Positions 1 through 5,930 of a stretch of DNA of 46,871 nucleotides are shown in pieces (positions within the stretch are counted from its first letter, which is position 1; each line of letters opens with the position of its first letter). The translations under genes and the position numbers were made by a program. The notes under the pieces are model-generated. The model saw nothing but the letters and a program-made list of their open reading frames with translations. It was not told where the DNA came from and searched no databases. The stretch comes from an uncultured Oscillibacter sp. (GTDB lineage: Bacteria > Bacillota > Clostridia > Oscillospirales > Oscillospiraceae): positions 1 to 46,871 of the forward strand of contig CAMBKF010000014.1 of assembly GCA_945868085.1 (NCBI GenBank), written 5' to 3'.

Positions 1-2
1 AG

Positions 3-62
3 GACGGAAGCCGGGAACAGGAGGTAGAAATCTTCTACCGCTTTATCGGCAAAATCGAATGA
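3..62 (+). CDS. 3' end of a large serine recombinase (partial)
   Basis: Only the last 19 codons are inside the window, open from the left edge and ending in TGA at 60-62. The tail reads REQEVEIFYRFIGKIE, which matches the typical end of the C-terminal DUF4368 region of clostridial large serine recombinases. That family, often annotated as recombinase family protein, integrates and excises conjugative transposons and phages, and its gene usually lies right beside one attachment site. The following gene is cut about 35 bp downstream, which fits this picture. With so few residues the family call is a pattern match from memory. The rest of the protein lies to the left. Confidence 0.5.
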   Translation, partial: DGSREQEVEIFYRFIGKIE

Positions 63-97
63 CACATCTTGAGATACCCAACAATATCTTTAACTAA

Positions 98-870
98 GGG
101 AAACGGGAGGCGGCCTGCCGGATATAACCGTCCTGCCCGCCCTGGCGGAGCTCTACGGCGTCACGGTGGACGAGATTCTGGCCGGCCAGCGGCTGGACCG
201 TGACCCTTCGCCCACCGCTCAAGCCCACTGCCGGGAGGCGGAGCTGTATCTCCTCCGCCGCAGCGGGCTGGTGATGAATCTGTGCTGTCTCCCCGCCACC
301 GCCCTGGCCGTGTGGGAGATACTTATGGTCCTTTACCAGATCGTGCTGCTCCTGTTTTACAATGAGAGCAGCCGCTCCGGAAGCGTTCTGTTTTTGCCCC
401 TGGAGCTGATCGCGGTACTGCTTGTCGTAGTAGGCCTCCTGCTCCAGCGCTACCACCTTGCCACGGTCAAGGCCATGGGCATTGGAGAGGCTTGGCAGAC
501 GGAGTGGAGACATTCATTGCAGAAATCATTGTTCCTGCTCACGTTTCTGCTGCTGTCCGCGTGTGAGTATTTGCCGCTGTTGATCGGACGCGGCTTCATC
601 GTGTGGATCTGTGTAACGGGCCTGTTGATCATCCTGTGGGCAGTAGCCCTCCGGAAGAAGCCTGACCTGCTGTGCACCCGCGCGAAGATACTCCTCCTGC
701 TGGCGGCAGTTGTCATGTGCCTGAGCTGCGCCGCTATGGCTGCCAGTTCTCTCCGCATAGCAGCGCTTTACCAAATTGCCTGCTGGCTGCGCTACCTGCT
801 CTACACAGCTCTCCTCCTGGCCTCGGCTATTACCCAAGCCGCCGCCGAGCGTCGGCAGAAAAACGATTGA
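98..870 (+). pseudogene. XRE-type regulator with membrane domain, 5' end removed
   Basis: The frame open from about 98 begins E-T-G-G-G-L-P-D-I-T and runs on through ALAELYGVTVDEILAG. This is the usual end of an XRE helix-turn-helix domain (W-E-T-G-x-x-x-P-D-I, then L-A-x-L-x-G-V-S-V-D-E-L). The first 35-40 residues of the domain are missing and an in-frame stop sits at 91-93. The remaining 230 or so residues hold about six hydrophobic segments (near positions 274-432, 526-650 and 685-850), as in XRE regulators fused to a membrane domain. A GTG at 166 could start a shortened product, but no good ribosome binding site is visible. The break lies beside the recombinase tail, so integration of a mobile element into the gene is the likely cause. 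A bidirectional terminator follows. Confidence 0.6.
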
Positions 871-875
871 ACAGC

Positions 876-923
876 AAAAAGAAACGGCTGGGCGCTGATC
901 AGCGCCTCCGGCCGTCTCTTTTT
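876..923. terminator. bidirectional intrinsic terminator
   Basis: AAAAAGAAACGGC near 876-888 pairs with GCCGTCTCTTTTT at 911-923, and GCGCTGATCAGCGC at 892-905 forms an inner palindrome. A- and T-tracts lie on both sides, so it can end the plus-strand regulator remnant and the minus-strand HTH gene, which converge here. Confidence 0.75.
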
Positions 924-929
924 ATGTTT

Positions 930-1139
930 TTAGCTTTCATCCTCCGGTATGTAGCGGATGATGTCAGATACATCGCACTGCAGAATGCGGCAGAGCTCGT
1001 TGACGGTGTGCAGCGTCACGCTGCGGTTTTTCCGCAGGGCATCCAGGGTGCCGGTGCTGACGCCGTGCTCCTTGATCAGCGCGTATTGGCTGATATTTTT
1101 ACGCTTCATGGTGTCCCACAGCGGGTCAAATACGATCAT
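930..1139 (-). CDS. small Cro/C1-type HTH regulator (HTH_26 type)
   Basis: This is a 69-residue protein that is almost entirely one helix-turn-helix domain. MIVFDPLWDTMKRKNIS is followed by the recognition part SQYALIKEHGVSTGTLDALRKN and then LHTVNELCRILQCDVSDIIRY. This is the pattern of the short Cro/C1-like domains grouped as HTH_26, which bind DNA as dimers and often repress their own promoter. The start at 1139 is preferred over 1166 because AGGGAGG lies eight bases ahead of it. The gene is divergent from a 57-residue membrane protein gene, and the region between holds a perfect 9-bp inverted repeat that overlaps its ribosome binding site. Autoregulation is an inference from that layout. 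Confidence 0.8.
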   Translation of the reverse strand: MIVFDPLWDTMKRKNISQYALIKEHGVSTGTLDALRKNRSVTLHTVNELCRILQCDVSDIIRYIPEDES

Positions 1140-1147
1140 GGGTTTCG

Positions 1148-1212
1148 CCTCCCTGTATGGTAGCATACAGGGAATATTCTCTGTTGAATATTGCCAAATA
1201 TTCGGCTATAAT
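1148..1212. promoter_or_regulatory. divergent control region: palindrome, AT-rich repeats, promoter
   Basis: CCCTGTATG (1151-1159) and CATACAGGG (1164-1172) form a perfect inverted repeat with a 4-base centre, overlapping the Shine-Dalgarno of the leftward HTH gene. GAATATT occurs at 1172-1178 and 1186-1192, and its inverse AATATTC at 1197-1203. A rightward promoter TTGAAT (1184-1189), 17 bp, TATAAT (1207-1212) overlaps these repeats. They are the natural operator candidates for the HTH protein. Confidence 0.55.
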
Positions 1213-1233
1213 CGTGACGGGGGAGGGGATGCT

Positions 1234-1407
1234 ATGCGTAAACTGCCCAGGAAAAAACGCGAGATCATAGGGGCGCTGGTGACGCTGGCCGGACTTGCTG
1301 TGCTGGGGCGGCTGGCGGATGGCGACGAATCCATAATGCTCCTTGGCAGTATCCCATTTGCCGCATTTTTTATGTGGCTGTGCCCGGAGCTGTGGTGGGG
1401 GAAGTAG
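1234..1407 (+). CDS. 57-residue membrane protein, function unknown
   Basis: This short gene has a strong ribosome binding site (GGGAGGGG at 1220-1227, seven bases before ATG). The product starts MRKLPRKKREIIG, a basic stretch that would stay in the cytoplasm. Two hydrophobic segments follow (about residues 12-25 and 34-50), and it ends CPELWWGK. I do not recognise a family. The gene is transcribed away from the small Cro/C1 regulator under a near-consensus promoter and is closed by a strong terminator, so it is probably a one-gene transcript controlled by that regulator. A regulator plus a small two-pass membrane protein could be an accessory or toxin-like module, but nothing in the sequence proves it. 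Confidence 0.6.
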   Translation: MRKLPRKKREIIGALVTLAGLAVLGRLADGDESIMLLGSIPFAAFFMWLCPELWWGK

Positions 1408-1447
1408 CCTGAGCGGCGGCCTCAAAAACCGACAGAACGCAACAAAA

Positions 1448-1483
1448 CACGCTCTCCCAGCGGCTGCTGGGAGAGCGTGTTTT
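1448..1483. terminator. bidirectional intrinsic terminator
   Basis: CACGCTCTCCCAGC (1448-1461) and GCTGGGAGAGCGTG (1466-1479) form a perfect 14-bp stem with a GGCT loop. TTTT follows on the plus strand and A-rich sequence precedes it. It lies between the small membrane protein and the convergent coaX. Confidence 0.85.
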
Positions 1484-1488
1484 ACTTC

Positions 1489-2262
1489 TTATTTTTCGCA
1501 GTTCAGCCGGTAGATCCGCTCCATGCCCCGCAGCAGCAGGCTCTCATCATAGATGAAATCCCTGCGGCAGTGGGGGACGATGCAGCCCGCCAGGCCGCCG
1601 GTGGCCAGGAGCGTGCATTTCTGCCCCAGCTCCGCCTCGAACCGGTCCGCCAGGCCGTCCATCATGGCCGCCGCGCCGAACACCGCGCCGCTCTGAATGG
1701 ATTCCAGCGCTGTGCCGCAGATGGCCTGCTTCGGCGCCTGGATAGGCACCGACGGCAGCTGTGCCGTGCCCGCAAACAGGGCGTTGATCCCCAGCCGCAC
1801 CCCGGCCAGGATGGCCCCGCCGATGTACCGCCGGTCCTGATCCACCACCGTCACCGTGGTGGCGGTGCCCATGTCAAAGATGATGGCAGGCAGGGGATAC
1901 TCCGCCGCCGCGGCGGCATCGCCGGCCAGGATGTCGTTGCCCAGGGTGTCCGCCTCCGGGATGGCCAGGGTCAGGCCACTTTCGGAGCGGGGGGTGATGA
2001 CATAGGGCGCAAGGCCCGTCAGCTGCTGCACCACCTGGGACAGGACTGGCACCAAAACCGGCACCACGGAGCAGATGACCGCCCCGTCCACCTGGGACAG
2101 GTCCACATTTTCCCGGGCGAACAGATTCGCCGCCAGGGTGAAGTATTCCTCCGCCGGGCGCTCCGGCACGGTGCCCAGGCGGTAAAGCCTGCGCCCCCGG
2201 CCCTCGCCCTCCGGCAGGCCGAAAACAATGTTGGAGTTGCCTATATCAACGGTCAGCAGCAT
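1489..2262 (-). CDS. coaX: type III pantothenate kinase
   Basis: It phosphorylates pantothenate with ATP, the first step of coenzyme A synthesis. The 257 residues match the usual length of about 255. Near the start is the phosphate-binding motif TVDIGNSN, then the ASKHA-type motif FDMGTATTVTVVD, followed by GGAILAGVRLGINALF, as in type III enzymes, which differ from the bacterial CoaA type. The start at 2262 (MLLTVDIGNSN) fits the family; a GTG three codons upstream is possible but overlaps poorly with its ribosome binding site. The stop of the upstream ECF S-component gene lies 13 bp before this start, so the two are co-transcribed. Type III kinases are not feedback-inhibited by CoA and need a monovalent cation (family knowledge). 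Confidence 0.93.
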   Translation of the reverse strand: MLLTVDIGNSNIVFGLPEGEGRGRRLYRLGTVPERPAEEYFTLAANLFARENVDLSQVDGAVICSVVPVLVPVLSQVVQQLTGLAPYVITPRSESGLTLAIPEADTLGNDILAGDAAAAAEYPLPAIIFDMGTATTVTVVDQDRRYIGGAILAGVRLGINALFAGTAQLPSVPIQAPKQAICGTALESIQSGAVFGAAAMMDGLADRFEAELGQKCTLLATGGLAGCIVPHCRRDFIYDESLLLRGMERIYRLNCEK

Positions 2263-2275
2263 GTTCTCCACCGCC

Positions 2276-2845
2276 TTACTTCTTCTTGCCGATGGTGATG
2301 AGCCGGGAGATCACCGGGGCCAGCACCACGTTCACGCCGATCTCCAGCAGGAAATTGGTGCCCGCCAGGCCCAGGATCATGTATGTCCCGGCGTTTTCAT
2401 AGCCCAGACCTGCGGCCCAGCCGCTGAGGGTGTCCATAAAGAATACCAGGCAGCCCAGCAGGAACACGCCTGTGTTCACCACAGGGCAGACGATGGCGGC
2501 CAGGATGATAGCCGCCCACCGGCTTTTCTTGCTCAAGGCCGTGTACACAAGTCCGGCAATAAGGCCGCACAGCGTACCTTTCACCAGGACCGTCACAATG
2601 GTGCCCAGGGGATTGACCGCCAGGAAGGCCGCCGCCTGCCCGGCAATGAGGATCACCGCGCCGGACATCAGGCCCAGCCATGCGCCTACTTTCCAGCCGT
2701 ACACCGCGGCACCCACCACAATGGGCACCAGGGACACGTTGATGTTCAGCCCCCCGATTTGGAAGGTACCGCCCAAAAATTGCAGTACCAGGACGATGGC
2801 GGTGAACACACCTGCGCCCACCATGTTCTTTGTCTTCTGATTCAC
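2276..2845 (-). CDS. ECF transporter S component, probably pantothenate (PanT-like)
   Basis: This is a 189-residue integral membrane protein with about five hydrophobic helices and no ATPase motif. It begins MNQKTKNMVGAGVFTAIVLV, and GLNINVSLVPIVVGAAVYG is typical of the substrate-binding S subunits of energy-coupling-factor importers. Such subunits share the general T and ATPase subunits, which need not be encoded nearby. AGGAGG lies seven bases before ATG. Because it forms an operon with pantothenate kinase, the likely substrate is pantothenate, as proposed for PanT. That substrate is inferred from gene context, not from binding residues. Confidence 0.8.
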   Translation of the reverse strand: MNQKTKNMVGAGVFTAIVLVLQFLGGTFQIGGLNINVSLVPIVVGAAVYGWKVGAWLGLMSGAVILIAGQAAAFLAVNPLGTIVTVLVKGTLCGLIAGLVYTALSKKSRWAAIILAAIVCPVVNTGVFLLGCLVFFMDTLSGWAAGLGYENAGTYMILGLAGTNFLLEIGVNVVLAPVISRLITIGKKK

Positions 2846-2927
2846 TTTTCAAACCTCCTGCTGCCGCTCCGGCCGACCCGGATGCAGCGCATATTTTTTT
2901 GGCGTGCGTTTGGCACACGCCGAAGGC

Positions 2928-2956
2928 ATTGTACCCCATACGGCGGGAAAAAGCAA
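2928..2956 (-). promoter_or_regulatory. promoter for the S component-coaX operon
   Basis: On the minus strand TTGCTT (2956-2951), a 17-bp spacer and TACAAT (2933-2928) form a sigma-A promoter. The leader of about 80 bases holds a small hairpin (2901-2921, GGCGTG/CACGCC) but no riboswitch I recognise. Confidence 0.55.
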
Positions 2957-3022
2957 GACAATTTTTTCACGAACTCAGGCGGGCGCATAAAAACCGATCC
3001 TATGCACTTCATGTTCCGCTTC

Positions 3023-3136
3023 CGTAGGGCGGGGTGCCCTCACCCCGCCGCGTGATGACCGGCATGCTCCCGGCAGGGCACATGGGCCCTGCCCTACAAA
3101 CCATTTCGTAGGGGCCGGCGTCCCCGACGGCCCGGC
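3023..3136. repeat. three-unit array of GTAGGG hairpin repeats
   Basis: Unit 1 (from 3024) is GTAGGGCGGGGTG-CCCT-CACCCCGCC. Unit 2 (about 3070-3096) is the inverted form GGCAGGGC-ACATGG-GCCCTGCCCTAC. Unit 3 (from 3108) is GTAGGGGCCGGCG...CGGCCCG. Each folds into a GC-rich hairpin. The same three-unit order occurs again at 36804-36918, with a middle unit that differs at only two or three bases. No gene overlaps it. Confidence 0.75.
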
Positions 3137-3164
3137 TTGTGCCGCACTACGCCCTCCAAAAATA

Positions 3165-3208
3165 AAACCTATAAAGGCCGCCTTATAAAAGGCGGCCTTT
3201 ATAGGTTT
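3165..3208 (-). terminator. perfect 20-bp inverted repeat, terminator-like on the minus strand
   Basis: AAACCTATAAAGGCCGCCTT (3165-3184) and its exact reverse complement (3189-3208) are separated by ATAA. On the minus strand the stem runs into TTTTATTTTT, as an intrinsic terminator would. On the plus strand no T-run follows. No leftward gene precedes it, so its role is unclear. Confidence 0.5.
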
Positions 3209-3349
3209 GAGGATAGAAAGGAAAAGCAATTCATGTTTGAGAATCACTATGGTCATACTATACCTCGGCGGTGGGTATTTGTAAAGCGACAAGTATTCAT
3301 TTTTGCATTAGTATATGTCATGATTAAATGGAAAGTGTTGCAAAAGTCA

Positions 3350-3378
3350 TTGCAATTCCTGTAGAAAAGGGGTATAAC
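3350..3378 (+). promoter_or_regulatory. promoter for lysR and the DUF2156-GNAT gene
   Basis: TTGCAA (3350-3355), 17 bp, TATAAC (3373-3378) lies 40 bp before the lysR start in a distinctly AT-rich stretch (3210-3400). That stretch contains no gene I can support and probably includes LysR binding sites. Confidence 0.55.
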
Positions 3379-3417
3379 ATAAGATATGACATAGCTTCAT
3401 GGTCAGGAGGGCGGCGT

Positions 3418-4284
3418 ATGGACACCAAGAAACTGGAAGCATTGGCCACGGCGGTGCAGACCGGCAGCTTCACCCGGGCGGCGGAGGTGCTGGGCTATAC
3501 CCAGTCGGGCCTGACGCACATGATGAACAGCCTGGAAAAGGACATCGGCTTTCCCCTGCTGGTGCGCAGCCGCACGGGGATCCGGCTCAGCGCCGCCGGG
3601 CAGCGGGTCTTTCCCATGATACAGGATCTGCTCCGGGCGGATGAGGCTCTGGAGCGGGAGATCCGCCTCATCAACACCCGCCGGGAGGAGACCATCCGCG
3701 TGGCTTCCTACGCCAGCATTGCCATGCACTGGCTGCCGGAGATCATCCAGCGCTTCCGGGACAACCACCCGGATGTGGCGGTGGATGTGCAGATGGGCAG
3801 CGTGGAGGAGGTATACCGCTGGGTGCAGGAGGATAAGGCGGACATGTGCTTTGCCTCCTGGCAGGAGTGGTTTGCCCTGGACTGGACGCCGCTGCGCAAC
3901 GACCCGCTGCTGGTGATCCTGCCGCCGGACTATGATATGCAGGGCCGGGAGAGCCTGGATGTGCATTCCCTGCAGGGAATGGACTTCCTCATGCCGTCCC
4001 CGGGCTTCCATCTGGACATCATGCACGCCCTGGGGGATGTAAAGCCCAATATCCGCGAGACCCATGTCAGCGACAGCGTCATCATTTCTATGGTGGAGCA
4101 TGGCCTGGGCGCCAGCATCCTGTCCGAGCTGGTGCTCAAGGGCCGCCGGGACAACGTGGTGGCGGTGCCCATGGATCCGCCGGCAGTGCGGGAGCTGGGC
4201 ATCGCGGTGCGGTCCAAGAAGGAGCTGCGGCCCATGGCCCGGCGGTTTATATCGGAGACAAAAGAAATTCTGGAGAGCATTTGA
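3418..4284 (+). CDS. LysR-family transcriptional regulator
   Basis: The 288 residues have the standard LysR layout. A winged helix-turn-helix comes first (residues 1-60, starting MDTKKLEALATAVQTGSFTR and continuing AAEVLGYTQSGLTHMMNSLE). A linker helix and a periplasmic-binding-protein-like effector domain follow (about 88-285). The start at 3418 has GGAGGGCGG nine bases upstream. The stop is one base before the start of the DUF2156-GNAT gene, which has its own TGGAGAG site, so both are co-transcribed and that gene is the likely target or effector partner. LysR proteins usually activate neighbouring genes when they bind a small metabolite; the effector cannot be read from the sequence. Confidence 0.92.
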   Translation: MDTKKLEALATAVQTGSFTRAAEVLGYTQSGLTHMMNSLEKDIGFPLLVRSRTGIRLSAAGQRVFPMIQDLLRADEALEREIRLINTRREETIRVASYASIAMHWLPEIIQRFRDNHPDVAVDVQMGSVEEVYRWVQEDKADMCFASWQEWFALDWTPLRNDPLLVILPPDYDMQGRESLDVHSLQGMDFLMPSPGFHLDIMHALGDVKPNIRETHVSDSVIISMVEHGLGASILSELVLKGRRDNVVAVPMDPPAVRELGIAVRSKKELRPMARRFISETKEILESI

Positions 4285-4285
4285 T

Positions 4286-5680
4286 ATGATTTTTGAACCT
4301 GTTACGCCGCAGAACGCGGAAAAACTGAGACCCTATTATATAAATTGTAACTATCGCCTGTGCGAATACTCTGTGGGCGTGAAGCTCATGTGGGGGAGTG
4401 TGCTGCACCCGGCCTTCTGTGAGGCGGCAAATTGCCTCATCGTACGCAATCAGATTGACGGCCGCTATCAGTTTGATTTCCCTGTGCCCGGGCCGGAGGG
4501 GGATGTGGACGCGGCTCTGACCCTCATCGAGAAATACTGCACGGAGCAGGGGGTGCGCCCGGTGGTCTCCGTGGTGCCGGAGGGGGAGGCCGGACGGCTG
4601 TTTCTGCGCTACCCGGTAGTGCGGCTCATCAATGAGCGGCCCTGGAAGGACTATATCTACCGCCGGGAGGATCTGGCCGAGTTTGCCGGCCGGCATTACA
4701 GCGGCCAGCGCAACCACATCCACAAGTTCCGCAAGCTCTATCCCGATGCGGAATATGTGCCCCTGACGGCGGCGGACGAGCCCCTGCTGGAGCGGTTCTG
4801 GCAGGACTATGGAGCGGAGTTTTCCAAGGAGAGTGCCGTTGCCCAGAATGAGCTGCGCCTGGCCAAGGAGATGCTGCGGCACCTGTCCGGGGATTGGTTC
4901 GTGGCCGGGGGCCTGCTCCATGAGGGGCGGCTGGTGGCCATCAGCATGGGCGAGCAGTGCGGCAGCACCATGCAGGTGCATATCGAAAAGGCTCTGTATT
5001 CCTGCCCCGGGGCGTACCCCACCATGGTGCAGGAGTTTGCCCGGCACTGCGGCGAGAGCGTGCAGTGGATGAACCGGGAGGACGACGCCCGGGATAAGGG
5101 CCTGCGCACGTCCAAAATGCAGTATCTCCCGGCGGCCCTGGGGGGCAAGCTGTGCTTTGAGGTGGGCAGCGAGTTGGACCGCCTGCAGGAAATTCCCACC
5201 CTGCATTCCCAGCGCCTGACCCTGGATGCCCTGACAGAAAAGGACAAGCCGGCCTATAATGCCCTTTGCCTGGACGAGGAACGCAACCGCCTGTGGGGCT
5301 ACGACTGGCACAAGGACTATGACGGCAGCCCCATGGAGGAATATTTCCTCTCGGTGGCCCGGGAGGATTTCCGCCTGCGCCGCTGCGTGAACTTTGCTGT
5401 GCGGCTGGGAGACGAATTTATCGGCGAAGCGGTGCTGTATAACCCGGACTGGCGGGGCGGCATGGAGCTGGGGTGCCGCATTGTCCCGGCCTATGCGGGC
5501 CATGGCTACGGCACCGAGGCCTTTGCCGCGGCGGCGGACTGGGCTCTGTACGGCTTGGGCCTTGGACGGGTGGTGGCCAAGTGCTTTAGGGAAAACAAAG
5601 CCTCCTATCAAATGCTCTCCTCCTGCATGCGGGAGAGCGGTCAGGACGAGACCTACTTCTATTTTGAAAAGACCATCTGA
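4286..5680 (+). CDS. DUF2156 (LPG-synthase-like) and GNAT acetyltransferase fusion
   Basis: This 464-residue protein has two parts. Residues 1 to about 300 (MIFEPVTPQNAEKLRPYY, later RREDLAEFAGRHYSGQRNHI and HKFRKLYP) resemble DUF2156, the domain related to the catalytic part of phosphatidylglycerol lysyltransferases. Residues about 315-460 are a GNAT domain: HSQRLTLDALTEKDKPAYNA at its start and AYAGHGYGTEAFAAAADWAL as the acetyl-CoA loop. Both halves belong to the acyltransferase superfamily, so the protein looks like two GNAT folds in tandem acting on an amine or aminoacyl substrate. No membrane segment is present, unlike full MprF, so lipid lysylation is unlikely. It follows the LysR gene with a one-base gap. 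The substrate is unknown. Confidence 0.8.
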   Translation: MIFEPVTPQNAEKLRPYYINCNYRLCEYSVGVKLMWGSVLHPAFCEAANCLIVRNQIDGRYQFDFPVPGPEGDVDAALTLIEKYCTEQGVRPVVSVVPEGEAGRLFLRYPVVRLINERPWKDYIYRREDLAEFAGRHYSGQRNHIHKFRKLYPDAEYVPLTAADEPLLERFWQDYGAEFSKESAVAQNELRLAKEMLRHLSGDWFVAGGLLHEGRLVAISMGEQCGSTMQVHIEKALYSCPGAYPTMVQEFARHCGESVQWMNREDDARDKGLRTSKMQYLPAALGGKLCFEVGSELDRLQEIPTLHSQRLTLDALTEKDKPAYNALCLDEERNRLWGYDWHKDYDGSPMEEYFLSVAREDFRLRRCVNFAVRLGDEFIGEAVLYNPDWRGGMELGCRIVPAYAGHGYGTEAFAAAADWALYGLGLGRVVAKCFRENKASYQMLSSCMRESGQDETYFYFEKTI

Positions 5681-5694
5681 AAAAGACCATCTGA
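5667..5694 (+). repeat. 14-bp tandem duplication across a stop codon
   Basis: AAAAGACCATCTGA occurs twice head to tail (5667-5680 and 5681-5694). The first copy contains the last codons and stop of the DUF2156-GNAT gene. It is most simply a replication-slippage duplication that left the protein unchanged because the stop lies in the first copy. Confidence 0.8.
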
Positions 5695-5696
5695 AA

Positions 5697-5735
5697 GCGA
5701 AACGGGCGGGGCGTGACCCCGCCCGTTTCGTTTTC
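5697..5735 (+). terminator. intrinsic terminator after the DUF2156-GNAT gene
   Basis: GAAACGGGCGGGG (5699-5711) pairs with CCCCGCCCGTTTC (5717-5729) around CGTGA, followed by GTTTTCC. Confidence 0.8.
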
Positions 5736-5863
5736 CTTGCGGAATGTCCGTAGGGGCCGATGACCCTGTTGCGGTGCCCAAAATTTCCGCGCTGCCTTAT
5801 GGCGGACGCCCTCAATTTTGACCGCGGCCACTTGCTCACTTCGCTTTCTCTGCATTTTTTTAT

Positions 5864-5899
5864 CCGGGCGTATGCCCGGTTCTTTTTTTGCGCATACTG
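5864..5899 (+). promoter_or_regulatory. terminator-like hairpin carrying a sigma-G-like promoter
   Basis: CCGGGC-GTAT-GCCCGG (5864-5879) followed by TTCTTTTTTT is an intrinsic terminator. GTATG in its loop (5870-5874), 18 bp, and CATACTG (5893-5899) fit the forespore sigma-G pattern GHATR-N18-CATNHTA with one mismatch. The spoVAF-like start is 32 bp downstream. The rest of 5736-5863 shows only a GTAGGGGCC fragment related to the hairpin repeats. Confidence 0.45.
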
Positions 5900-5930
5900 C
5901 CTTTAAAGTATGAATCAGCGGAGGGGCAAT

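Noticed and set aside
3137-3364. Short open frame across the 20-bp inverted repeat
   Set aside because: Translates the hairpin itself and has no ribosome binding site; the region looks regulatory.
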